From assembly GCA_051747385.1 (NCBI GenBank), contig JBNJGB010000055.1, positions 1 through 26,994 on the forward strand: 26,994 nucleotides of DNA, given 5' to 3'. The position numbers were made by a program, and so were the translations under genes. Positions 16,366 to 25,536 of this stretch are shown in pieces. Below the pieces are notes generated by a model, which saw only the letters and a list, made by a program, of their open reading frames with translations, had not been told where the DNA came from and searched no databases. The number at the start of each line of letters is the position of its first letter. Within the stretch, counting starts at the first letter, position 1. The DNA comes from JBNJGB01 sp051747385 (GTDB lineage: Bacteria > Myxococcota_A > UBA9042 > PHBI01 > JACKFB01).

Positions 16366-17190
16366 TCAGAGGTCGGGGTGTCGGTGCGAGAGGGCGGGGA
16401 GGGCGCTGCGGAGGCGCTCCTGGTGGTCCAGGTCGAGTCGGGCCATGACCCAGCCCGGCTGGTCGGGGGCGACGGCGAGGGGCGTGCCCCAGGGATCGAT
16501 GATGGCGCTCTTGCCGTAGCTGCGGCGCTTGCCGCCGTGGTGGCCGAACTGGTTCGGGGCGACCACGAAGCACTGGTTCTCGATGGCGCGCGCGCGGAGG
16601 AGCGGCAGCCAGTGGTCCTTGCCGGTGTACTCCGTGAAGGCGGAGGGGACCGTGAGGATGCGGGCCCCGCGCGCCACCAGGACCCGATACAGCTCCGGGA
16701 AGCGCAGGTCGTAGCAGATGGTGAGCCCGGTGGGGACGCCGTCGATCTTCGTGACCACGGGCTCGTCGCCGGGCGCGATGTACGCCGACTCCTGCTGGCT
16801 CTCGCTGCCCTTGATGTCGATGTCGAAGAGGTGGATCTTCCGGTACGTCGCCGCGACCGGCGCCCCGTCGCGGGTCCCGTCCACGAGCACGCTCGTGTTG
16901 TAGTAGCGGGAGTCGTCGCCGGGCACGGTCTCGGGATAGCTCCCGACCAGGAGCCAGACGCCGTGGTCGCCGGCCATCCTCCGCAGGCGCCGGACGAGCG
17001 GCCCGTCGACGTCCTCGATGGGCGCGCGGCCCCCCGACTCGGTCTTCATGAACGGGGCGTTCTCCGGCAGGGCCACGAAGCGGGCGCCGGCCTCGGCGGC
17101 CTCGCTCAGGTAGCGCTCCGCGGCGCGGAGGTTGCCCTCGACGTCCTGGGTGGAGCAGAGCTGAACGACTGCGCAGTTCAGGGTCGCCAT
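16366..17190 (-). CDS. Nitrilase-superfamily amidase (Nit1/Nit2-like)
   Basis: A 274-residue carbon-nitrogen hydrolase. The catalytic triad is E43 (LPENAPF), K118 (YRKIHLFD) and C159 (LTICYDLRFPELYR). The YRKIHLFD...GSESQQESAYIAPGDE stretch and RARAIENQCFV are most like Nit1/Nit2 and the Nit part of NitFhit, which remove deaminated glutathione or omega-amidates. The exact substrate cannot be read from sequence. There is no Shine-Dalgarno at normal distance; a TTAGGG element ends 7 bases before the ATG, which fits a leaderless mRNA. It is the first gene of a probable three-gene unit. Confidence 0.92.
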   Translation of the reverse strand: MATLNCAVVQLCSTQDVEGNLRAAERYLSEAAEAGARFVALPENAPFMKTESGGRAPIEDVDGPLVRRLRRMAGDHGVWLLVGSYPETVPGDDSRYYNTSVLVDGTRDGAPVAATYRKIHLFDIDIKGSESQQESAYIAPGDEPVVTKIDGVPTGLTICYDLRFPELYRVLVARGARILTVPSAFTEYTGKDHWLPLLRARAIENQCFVVAPNQFGHHGGKRRSYGKSAIIDPWGTPLAVAPDQPGWVMARLDLDHQERLRSALPALSHRHPDL

Positions 17191-17197
17191 GGCGAGA

Positions 17198-17226
17198 CCC
17201 TAACCCACCTCCCGGCGGAGGGTCCA
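17198..17226 (-). promoter_or_regulatory. Candidate promoter of the amidase cluster
   Basis: On the minus strand TGGACC is separated by 17 bases from TTAGGG (17203-17198), which ends 7 bases before the start codon at 17190. It shares its form with the candidate promoters at 10226 and 18379. Confidence 0.4.
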
Positions 17227-17267
17227 TCGTCTCGTGCGCCCGCCCGCGTACCGCCCGGCGTCTCGCC

Positions 17268-17282
17268 GTGAGACAGTCTCAC
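17268..17282. promoter_or_regulatory. Palindrome GTGAGAC-A-GTCTCAC
   Basis: Perfect 7-base arms (8 with the flanking C/G) around one central base, 78 bases upstream of the amidase start. A second element with the same GAGAC/GTCTC core is at 17368-17386 (GTGTCTC-AACAG-GAGACAC). The pair looks like operators for one dimeric regulator. Confidence 0.45.
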
Positions 17283-17367
17283 GAGGGAGGCGTCACCGGC
17301 CATAGACGGGTCTCGTACCCGCCGGACGGCGACGCGAAGACCGTCGGCCCGAGGGCGGCGCCTCGGT

Positions 17368-17386
17368 GTGTCTCAACAGGAGACAC
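17368..17386. promoter_or_regulatory. Inverted repeat GTGTCTC-AACAG-GAGACAC
   Basis: Perfect 7-base arms with a 5-base centre, about 100 bases from the palindrome at 17268 and related to it in the core. Operator or RNA hairpin. Confidence 0.4.
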
Positions 17387-17546
17387 TGGGGTGGCCTACA
17401 AGTGGCTGAAATCACCAGCATTTGTGGTTGGCACGTCGGTTGCTACACGAGGAGGGCGTGTGGTCAATGTCCCATCCCCAATCCTCGCTTTCATCCCCAC
17501 CTGACCAGAGCCCGGCGAGCTTCGGCACACCGGGCCCCTCCAAATC

Positions 17547-17576
17547 GCCCGCGGAGGCGTCTCCGCCTCCGCGGGC
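17547..17576. repeat. Perfect 13-base-arm hairpin
   Basis: GCCCGCGGAGGCG, loop TCTC, CGCCTCCGCGGGC. It has no U-tract on either side. Its form, GC-only arms around a short pyrimidine loop, resembles the hairpins in the repeat unit at 19823-19983, so it may be a member of a dispersed palindrome family. Confidence 0.6.
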
Positions 17577-17629
17577 ATCCCACCTGACCTGCCCCACCAG
17601 CTAGTCGACGAGACAGGCATTGAACCTCG

Positions 17630-17659
17630 AATGCGGGCCTCCGGGCCCGCATTTTCTTT
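17630..17659 (+). terminator. Rho-independent terminator without an assigned gene
   Basis: AATGCGGGCC, loop TCCG, GGCCCGCATT, followed by TCTTTG. The 10-pair stem with a stable tetraloop and a T-rich tail works only for plus-strand transcription. The nearest annotated plus-strand gene upstream ends at 13360. Confidence 0.75.
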
Positions 17660-17786
17660 GTGCGGGGTGCGCCGGGCGAGGTCGCGGCCTGCCGGCCATC
17701 GGGTCACCGACCGGCGGAGACGGCGGTCCTACTGCATCTCGGGCCGTCCCCGGGGGCATGGAGGGTGGAGCGCCGCGCGGGCGGAC

Positions 17787-18209
17787 TCAGGGGCACTCGC
17801 GGACGGCGCGCTGGGTGATGCGGGCCACCCAGGGCTCGTCCTCGGCCGCCTCGGTCCAGGCCTCCGTCCAGGCCCTGGGATCCTCGAAGCCGTACTTCGT
17901 ATAGATCTCCAGGAGCTTCTCGGTCTCGCCCTTGCGCTGCGCGCAGTAGATCTCCACGTACGCCTCGGCGAGCTTCTCCTTGCCCGTGAGAGGCTTCTCC
18001 GCTGCGCCGGCGTCTGCGGCCTCGGCGGCACCCCGCTCCGTGGCCGCTTCGGCGTCTGCGGCCCCGGCGGCCTCCGGCTCCTCGGCCGGGGCCTCCGCCT
18101 CGGTGGTCGTCGGCTCCTCGGCCGGCTCGTCCTTCTTGCAGCCGGCCGGAGCCAGGCCGATCAGCAGCACGAGCGCGCCTCCCCACAGCCAACCGGTGCT
18201 CTTCGTCAT
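17787..18209 (-). CDS. Small Ala/Glu-rich lipoprotein
   Basis: A 140-residue protein with signal peptide and PAGC lipobox (lipid on Cys24). A low-complexity linker of Ala, Glu and Pro runs to about residue 72, then a short helical domain with two Cys (YCAQRK and the C-terminal ECP). GAGGAAGG precedes the ATG at 18209. It is divergent from enolase with 233 bases between and stands alone. The layout, long flexible tether and small globular end, is usual for outer-membrane lipoproteins of myxobacteria. No family was recognised. Confidence 0.75.
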   Translation of the reverse strand: MTKSTGWLWGGALVLLIGLAPAGCKKDEPAEEPTTTEAEAPAEEPEAAGAADAEAATERGAAEAADAGAAEKPLTGKEKLAEAYVEIYCAQRKGETEKLLEIYTKYGFEDPRAWTEAWTEAAEDEPWVARITQRAVRECP

Positions 18210-18378
18210 GCGTCGCCTTCCTCTCCGCCTGGATCGGCCGACCCGCGATCGCCCTCGGCGGCGTCGGGTCTGCCCGTCGCCTGAACGGCCGGGTGCGGCG
18301 GCATGTTCCGCCGACCTCCCGAGCGTGTCAAACGTGGCGTGCGACCCGCGGACCCGCCCGAGCCCGCGGTCGAGCCGG

Positions 18379-18407
18379 TTGACGCCCGGTCGCGCCCGGC
18401 GTTAGCA
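18379..18407 (+). promoter_or_regulatory. Candidate promoter of eno
   Basis: TTGACG (18379-18384), 17-base spacer, TTAGCA (18402-18407), 35 bases before the enolase ATG. The leader would carry the AGGAGGTG ribosome site. Confidence 0.5.
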
Positions 18408-18442
18408 CCGGAGTCGTTCCCCCCCGCTCAGGAGGTGTCCCC

Positions 18443-19717
18443 ATGGCCACGATCGTCGATGTGCGCGCGCGCGAAGTGCTGGATTCCCGAGGCAACCCCC
18501 CCGTGGAGGTCGCCGCCCACCTCGACGACGGCGTCACGGGGCGCGCCATGGTGCCCTCCGGGGCCTCCACCGGCGAGCACGAGGCCGTGGAGCTTCGGGA
18601 CGGCGACGAGGCCCGCTACCTGGGCAAGGGCGTCACCCGGGCCGTGGACAACGTGCGCGGGGCCCTGCGCGAGGTGGCCGTCGGCATGGACGCCAGCGAC
18701 CAGGTGGGCCTGGATCGGGCGCTCATCGACGCCGACGGGACGGACAACAAGGGGCGGCTCGGCGCCAACGCCATCCTGGGCGTGAGCCTGGGCGCGGCCC
18801 GGGCGGCGGCGACGTCCGCGGGGCTCCCGCTGTACCGCTACGTCGGCGGCGCCGCGGCCCACCGGCTCCCCGTCCCGCTGATGAACATCGTCAACGGCGG
18901 CAGCCACGCGGACAACGTCCTGGACATCCAGGAGTTCATGGTGGTGCCGAGCGGGGCGCCGTCCTTCCGCGAGGGTCTGCGCTGGGGGGCCGAGATCTTC
19001 CACCGCCTCAAGAAGCGCCTGAAGGCCGACGGCAAGGCCACGGGAATGGGCGACGAGGGCGGCTTCGCCCCGGACCTGGGCAGGAACGAGGACGCCCTGG
19101 CCTACATCCTCGGCGCCGTGGAGGACGCCGGCTATCGGCCGGGCGAGGACGTGGAGCTGGCCCTGGACGTGGCGGCCAGCGAGTTCTACGACACCGGGAA
19201 GCGCCTCTACGACCTGAAAGGCGAGGGACGGAAGCTGACGCCGGAGGAGATGGTCGACTACCTGACCGACCTGGCCGACCGGTTCCCCATCCTGAGCATC
19301 GAGGACGGCCTGGACGAGAACGACTGGGACGGATGGGCGGGCCTCACCCGCTCCGTGGGCGACCGGGTCCAGCTCGTGGGCGACGACCTCTTCGTGACGA
19401 ACACGACCCGGCTGTCCCGGGGCATCGACAACGGGGTCGCCAACTCGATCCTCATCAAGGTGAACCAGATCGGCACCCTGACGGAGACCCTGGCCGCCAT
19501 CCAGATGGCCCACCGGGCCGGGTACACCACGGTCATCAGCCACCGGAGCGGTGAGACCGAGGACACCACCATCGCTGACCTGGCGGTGGCCGTGAACGCC
19601 GGGCAGATCAAGACCGGCTCCGCCGCGCGGTCGGAGCGCATCGCCAAGTACAACCGCCTCCTCCGCATCGAGGAGGAGCTGGGCGGCGCGGCCGTCTACG
19701 GCATCGTGGGGCGGTAG
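18443..19717 (+). CDS. eno: Enolase
   Basis: Interconverts 2-phosphoglycerate and phosphoenolpyruvate and acts directly before pyruvate kinase. The 424 residues are colinear with the family. Metal ligands D242, E287 and D314, the catalytic E164, E205 (GMGDEGGF), K339 (ILIKVNQIGT) and K390 (QIKTGS), and the loop S39-G-A-S are all present. The signature IL-IKVNQIGTLTET and SHRSGETEDT are intact. Small departures are GNPPVEV for GNPTVEV and GSAARSER for GSLSRSDR. AGGAGGTG lies 5 bases before the ATG. Confidence 0.97.
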   Translation: MATIVDVRAREVLDSRGNPPVEVAAHLDDGVTGRAMVPSGASTGEHEAVELRDGDEARYLGKGVTRAVDNVRGALREVAVGMDASDQVGLDRALIDADGTDNKGRLGANAILGVSLGAARAAATSAGLPLYRYVGGAAAHRLPVPLMNIVNGGSHADNVLDIQEFMVVPSGAPSFREGLRWGAEIFHRLKKRLKADGKATGMGDEGGFAPDLGRNEDALAYILGAVEDAGYRPGEDVELALDVAASEFYDTGKRLYDLKGEGRKLTPEEMVDYLTDLADRFPILSIEDGLDENDWDGWAGLTRSVGDRVQLVGDDLFVTNTTRLSRGIDNGVANSILIKVNQIGTLTETLAAIQMAHRAGYTTVISHRSGETEDTTIADLAVAVNAGQIKTGSAARSERIAKYNRLLRIEEELGGAAVYGIVGR

Positions 19718-19728
19718 CCACGTCCGGC

Positions 19729-19753
19729 GGGGCCGGCGTCATTCGCCGGTCCC
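19729..19753 (+). terminator. Hairpin behind enolase
   Basis: GGGGCCGGCG, loop TCATT, CGCCGGTCCC: ten pairs with one G-U, starting 11 bases past the stop. No U-tract follows, so it may act as a 3' stabiliser or weak terminator. Confidence 0.5.
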
Positions 19754-19761
19754 GTCTGGAC

Positions 19762-19815
19762 CCCGTTCCCGTTCCCGTTCCCGTTCCCGTTCCCGTTCCC
19801 GCTCCCGTTCCCGCT
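19762..19815 (+). repeat. (CCCGTT)9 hexanucleotide array
   Basis: Nine tandem hexamers, the first six perfect, units 7 and 9 reading CCCGCT. It is intergenic, between enolase and the MITE-like unit, and has no open frame of interest. Confidence 0.95.
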
Positions 19816-19822
19816 GCAAGGC

Positions 19823-19983
19823 GGGCTGGAAGAGGCTGTCGCAATACCCTGGCGACGAGGCAGCCGGCTCCGTTTTCGCGGGCGAGACGCCCGCGCTCCC
19901 AGGCCACGGGCCCCCTTGGACGGCGGGCATCTTGCCCGCCAAGACCAGCAGCCGACCATCCACGCGACAGCCTCTGGAAGCCC
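19823..19983. repeat. MITE-like inverted-repeat unit
   Basis: Terminal arms 19823-19842 and 19964-19983 are complementary in 17 of 20 positions (sharing AGAGGCTGTCGC). Inside are two perfect hairpins, 19877-19895 (CGCGGGCG-AGA-CGCCCGCG) and 19922-19940 (GGCGGGCA-TCT-TGCCCGCC). No coding capacity is seen. GC-rich hairpins of this kind (GCGGGCGAGACGCCCGC) are known as dispersed repeats in several bacterial phyla. No flanking target duplication was evident. Confidence 0.55.
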
Positions 19984-20010
19984 ACCGTCCAAGGGTCGGC
20001 GGTGCCCCGC

Positions 20011-20044
20011 AGAAGAAGAGGGGGCCGGCGCGGGGCCGGCCCCC
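20011..20044 (-). terminator. Rho-independent terminator of lon
   Basis: On the minus strand GGGGGCCGGC, loop CCCGC, GCCGGCCCCC, then TCTTCTTCT. Ten perfect pairs with a T-rich tail, 31 bases beyond the lon stop. Confidence 0.8.
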
Positions 20045-20075
20045 TCCGGGGCTCACGGGTTCGGAGCTTCGGGCG

Positions 20076-22604
<2,529 letters not shown>

Positions 22605-22958
22605 ATCGTCCTCCATCGTGACGGCAATCGGCGGGTCTCGGGGGAGCGCCGCCGGCCCACCCGTCTCTTGGTGCAAGATGCGCACCATACCGGGGGCGTT
22701 CAAGGGCACCCCCGGCGCCGCGGTGGGCGTGCTCCGCTTCGGCGTGGCATGGCGCGACGTCCGTCGGCCCGTCCGAGCCACGCTCCCTGTGTACAAGTCC
22801 ATCGGGCGATCGTCTGTTTCCTCGAGCCGTCCATGGCAGCCGACCGTGGCAGGACGCCTCGCTCGCGCGCGGGAGATCCCCGCCCAACCGGGGCTTGGGC
22901 AGGAGGCCCCGGTTTGTGTTATGAACGCCGCCGTAGAGGGCGGACTACGGAAGGGGCC
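22605..22958. other. Divergent intergenic region lon / DUF971 gene
   Basis: About 350 bases without a convincing gene. It should hold the lon promoter, but no clear heat-shock element (CIRCE or sigma32-type) is seen. The right side has the promoter and inverted repeat described at 22886-22922. Confidence 0.5.
22886..22922 (+). promoter_or_regulatory. Promoter with overlapping inverted repeat, DUF971 cluster
   Basis: TTGGGC (22895-22900), 16-base spacer, TGTTAT (22917-22922), 36 bases before the ATG at 22959. A perfect 9-base inverted repeat AACCGGGGC / GCCCCGGTT (22886-22894, 22906-22914) brackets the -35 element, so a dimeric regulator bound there would block or guide RNA polymerase. Confidence 0.5.
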
Positions 22959-23339
22959 ATGCTGCGAACGTCGTTCGAGGACATCGAGCCGCAGGAGATG
23001 GGCTGGACGCCCGCCGGTGAAGCCGAGATCACCTGGTCCGACGGGCACCGGTCGGTGTACTCCCCGGCGCTGCTGCGCAGGATCTGCCCGTGCGCCGAGT
23101 GCAAGGGGACCCACGGCGGCCCGCCCAAGGCGTTCCATATCCTGAGCAGCGGCCAGGTGCAGGGCGCGCCGCGACAGATCATCATCGAGGGCGTGGAGCC
23201 GATGGGGAACTACGCCATCTGCATCCATTGGGGCGACGGCCACAAGGAGGGCATCTACTCCTGGTCGATGCTCCGTGCCGAGTGTCCGTGCAGCGAGTGC
23301 GAGGAGCGGCGTCGCTCCACCGAGGAGAGCAGGTCATGA
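22959..23339 (+). CDS. DUF971 (GBBH-like N-terminal domain) protein
   Basis: A 126-residue single-domain protein of the DUF971 family, related to the N-terminal domain of gamma-butyrobetaine hydroxylases. The pattern is complete: ITWSDGHRSVYSPALLRRICPCAEC, then GVEPMGNYAICIHWGDGHKEGIYSWSMLR. It carries two C-x-C-x2-C clusters (C43, C45, C48 and C109, C111, C114), a possible metal or Fe-S site. The family is often found near Fe-S assembly genes; its role is not settled. GGAAGGGG precedes the ATG. Its stop overlaps the next start (ATGA). Confidence 0.9.
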   Translation: MLRTSFEDIEPQEMGWTPAGEAEITWSDGHRSVYSPALLRRICPCAECKGTHGGPPKAFHILSSGQVQGAPRQIIIEGVEPMGNYAICIHWGDGHKEGIYSWSMLRAECPCSECEERRRSTEESRS

Positions 23340-24400
23340 GCCGACGACCACCCGGCGGCCCCATCCGCCGGCGCGCGGGCGACCGCAAGCGGGACCGCGA
23401 CAAGGATCGCCGCCCTCGGGAGCGTGGCGCCGAGGGCACCGGCTCCGGCGAGGGCGCCGGCGAGGAGGAAGGCGTTCGCGGCCCCGAGGTCATCCGTCGG
23501 CCCGCGCGGCGGGTCTTCGAGCCGGGCGGGGGGAAGCGGCGGGGCAGCCCCGGGGGCGGCTCGGGTTCGCCCAGGGTTCGCAAGGGCAAGGGCGGGCGGC
23601 CCCCGGCGCAGGACGGCAAGAGCAAGCCCAAGTCCAAGCCCAAGGACGCCGCGAAGGACAAGGAGCAGGCCGAGGCCCAGAAGCTGGCCCAGGACAAGGG
23701 CATCCCGCCCGTCCACGCGCTGCGCATCGTGCGCGGAGAGGTCACGCTCAACGAGGTCCTGAAGGCGCTCATGCGAAAGGAGCGGGCCCAGCGCCTGGTG
23801 GAGCGGGACGGGCTGGACCCGGGCCTCGCCGGGCAGGTGGCCAGCGGGCACCTGAGCCGGGAGCGCGCGCGGATCGTGCAGCGGATCCGGGCCCACCGGA
23901 CCCACCGCATCGACCGCGACATCCTCAAGGTGGCCGAGATCGAGGACGCGCAGGTGGCCGTCCTGGCGTTCGGCGCGGACTGGCGCGTCGGCCGGGTGGT
24001 GGACGCGCGCACCTACGAGATCGACTTCCGCCCCGCCGAGGCCGGCGAGGAGGGCGCCGAGGTCATCCAGAAGCACGACGTGAAGGCCGTGTGCGCTCCG
24101 GAGGACGTGGAGCGGGTCCGGGCGGCCACCGAGGTCGACGGGGACGTGAAGGCGCAGGAGCTCGGCGGCACGGCCGACCGCGGCGAGCGCGTCCGCCCCA
24201 AGGACGTCCTGTTGCTCGACTGCCTGGAGGGAGAGCGCGAGGTCCGCTGCGTGCTCCGGGACGGCCAGGTCATTCGCGGCGTGGTGCGGGCGTTCGGGCG
24301 CTGGGACATGGACCTCGAGGTCGCGGGAGGGGCGCGCGTGACGTTGCTCTTCCACGCCCTGCACCCGGCGACCGACTGGGGCGGCGACGAAGGGGACTGA
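23336..24400 (+). CDS. Basic-tailed protein with two Sm/Hfq-like domains
   Basis: A 354-residue protein not recognised as a named family. Residues 1-115 are disordered and very basic (Arg, Lys, Gly, Pro). About 116-200 is helical. Residues 203-253 (AQVAVLAFGADWRVGRVVDARTYEIDF, then VIQKHDVKAV) and 287-348 (VLLLDCLEGEREVRCVLRDG, IRGVVRAFGRWDMDLEV, VTLLFHALHPA) each follow the order of an Sm fold as in Hfq: strand, L-x-D/N-G turn, G-x(2)-x-x-F/Y, then a K/F-H motif near the end corresponding to Hfq's YKHA. An RNA-binding role is inferred. The ATG overlaps the DUF971 stop, and the rsmD start follows directly. Confidence 0.75.
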   Translation: MSRRPPGGPIRRRAGDRKRDRDKDRRPRERGAEGTGSGEGAGEEEGVRGPEVIRRPARRVFEPGGGKRRGSPGGGSGSPRVRKGKGGRPPAQDGKSKPKSKPKDAAKDKEQAEAQKLAQDKGIPPVHALRIVRGEVTLNEVLKALMRKERAQRLVERDGLDPGLAGQVASGHLSRERARIVQRIRAHRTHRIDRDILKVAEIEDAQVAVLAFGADWRVGRVVDARTYEIDFRPAEAGEEGAEVIQKHDVKAVCAPEDVERVRAATEVDGDVKAQELGGTADRGERVRPKDVLLLDCLEGEREVRCVLRDGQVIRGVVRAFGRWDMDLEVAGGARVTLLFHALHPATDWGGDEGD

Positions 24401-24952
24401 GTGCGCATCCTCGGCGGCCGGTTCCGCGGGCGCAGGCTCCGCGCACCGCGAGGGCTCGCGACGCGTCCGATGATCGCTCGGGTGCGGGAGGCGGTTTTCA
24501 ACATCGTCGCCGACCGGGTCGAGGGCGCGCGGGTGGCGGACCTGTACTCGGGCACGGGCGCCATCGGCCTCGAGGCCCTGAGCCGGGGCGCGGACCACGT
24601 GGACTTCTTCGAGACGCGGCGCGACGCGCTGCGGGTGCTGACGGCGAACGCCGAGACGCTGGGCGTGCGGGATCGGGTGACCGTGCACCGGGCGCCCCTT
24701 CCCGGCGCGATCACCCCGGGGCCGGCCTGGGACCTGGTCTTCGTGGACCCGCCGTGGGGGCGGGACCTGGGGTCGCCGGCCATCGAGGCCGTGCTGGCGC
24801 AGGACAGGCTGGCCGCGGACGGCCTGATCATCCTCGACGAGCGCCACGGGCTGGGCGGGGACGACGGCGAGTGGCGGGAGCGCGGGCTCCGGGTGGTGGA
24901 CCGCCGCCGCTACGGAGACAGCGGCGTCCTGCTCATGGTTCCGTCCGGGTAG
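24401..24952 (+). CDS. rsmD: 16S rRNA (guanine966-N2)-methyltransferase RsmD
   Basis: A 183-residue class I methyltransferase that modifies G966 of 16S rRNA during 30S assembly. It has the family start MRILGGRFRGRRL, the RP-x(4)-VREAVFNI segment, motif I DLYSGTGAIGLEALSRGA (47-64) and the catalytic DPPW (116-119) in place of the commoner DPPY. The GTG start follows the previous stop without a gap, so translation is coupled. Confidence 0.92.
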   Translation: MRILGGRFRGRRLRAPRGLATRPMIARVREAVFNIVADRVEGARVADLYSGTGAIGLEALSRGADHVDFFETRRDALRVLTANAETLGVRDRVTVHRAPLPGAITPGPAWDLVFVDPPWGRDLGSPAIEAVLAQDRLAADGLIILDERHGLGGDDGEWRERGLRVVDRRRYGDSGVLLMVPSG

Positions 24953-24954
24953 GG

Positions 24955-24983
24955 CTGGCCAACGGCGGCCGTATCGGTTAGAC
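24955..24983 (+). promoter_or_regulatory. Possible internal promoter of coaD
   Basis: CTGGCC (24955-24960), 17-base spacer, TTAGAC (24978-24983), 20 bases before the coaD ATG, with the GGAGGGAGG ribosome site between. The -10 shares TTAG with those of eno, the pseudokinase and the amidase. Confidence 0.35.
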
Positions 24984-25003
24984 GCAGCCTGGAGGGAGGC
25001 CGC

Positions 25004-25501
25004 ATGTCGGACAAGCTCGCCATCTGCCCCGGGACCTTCGACCCGATCACCCACGGGCACGTGGGCATCATCCGCCGGACGCTCCGCCTGTTCGACCACG
25101 TGGTGGTCGCGGTGACGGTGAACATCAAGAAGACCCCGCTGTTCACCGTCGAGGAGCGCATGGACATGGTGAGGGCCAGCTTCCCCGACGAGGAGCGCCT
25201 CACGGTGGAGTCCCTGGACGGGCTCCTGGCCACCTACGCCAGCCAGCGTGGCGCCGTGGCCATCGTCCGCGGCCTGCGCGCCCCGAGCGACTTCGAGTAC
25301 GAGCTCCAGATGGCCCAGATGAACCGTCACCTGACGCCGGACCTGGAGACGGTCTTCATGGCCACCGAGGCGTCGGGCTCGTACGTGTCGTCCTCCCTGG
25401 TCAAGGAGGTCGCCCGCCTCGGCGGAGACGTGAGCGCGCTGGTGCCGGACCACGTCTCGGAGGCCCTGGACGAGCGATTCGGCCTCACCCGGCAGGCCTG
25501 A
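25004..25501 (+). CDS. coaD: Phosphopantetheine adenylyltransferase
   Basis: Transfers AMP from ATP to 4'-phosphopantetheine, the penultimate step of coenzyme A synthesis. The 165 residues have the nucleotidyltransferase motif PGTFDPITHGH (9-19, with H17-G-H19), the substrate loop VRGLRAPSDFEYELQMAQMN and the C-terminal YVSSSLVKEVA motif. The length is normal. It follows rsmD as in many bacteria, where the rsmD-coaD pair is conserved. Confidence 0.96.
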   Translation: MSDKLAICPGTFDPITHGHVGIIRRTLRLFDHVVVAVTVNIKKTPLFTVEERMDMVRASFPDEERLTVESLDGLLATYASQRGAVAIVRGLRAPSDFEYELQMAQMNRHLTPDLETVFMATEASGSYVSSSLVKEVARLGGDVSALVPDHVSEALDERFGLTRQA

Positions 25502-25536
25502 TCCCCCGCCACACCCCCACACGAAGGAGCGCGACG

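Larger units (their letters stand above)
17204..17786. other. Intergenic region with palindromes and an orphan terminator
   Basis: About 580 bases between two minus-strand genes without a convincing coding frame. GC is lower in its middle (17390-17470). It contains the palindromes 17268-17282 and 17368-17386, a 13-base-arm hairpin at 17547-17576 and a terminator at 17630-17659 facing right. A 45-codon plus-strand frame (17467-17604) has GAGGAGGG ten bases upstream, but its third positions are less GC-rich than the true genes. A structured RNA on the plus strand is an alternative. Confidence 0.5.

Noticed and set aside
17467..17604. Possible 45-residue Ser/Pro-rich protein
   Set aside because: It has GAGGAGGG ten bases upstream and a terminator 26 bases downstream, but third positions are less GC-rich than in real genes and it spans the 17547-17576 hairpin. 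Kept only as part of the orphan-transcript finding.
22605..22800. CIRCE or sigma32 heat-shock element upstream of lon
   Set aside because: No TTAGCACTC-type inverted repeat and no sigma32-like pair was found at a fitting distance.
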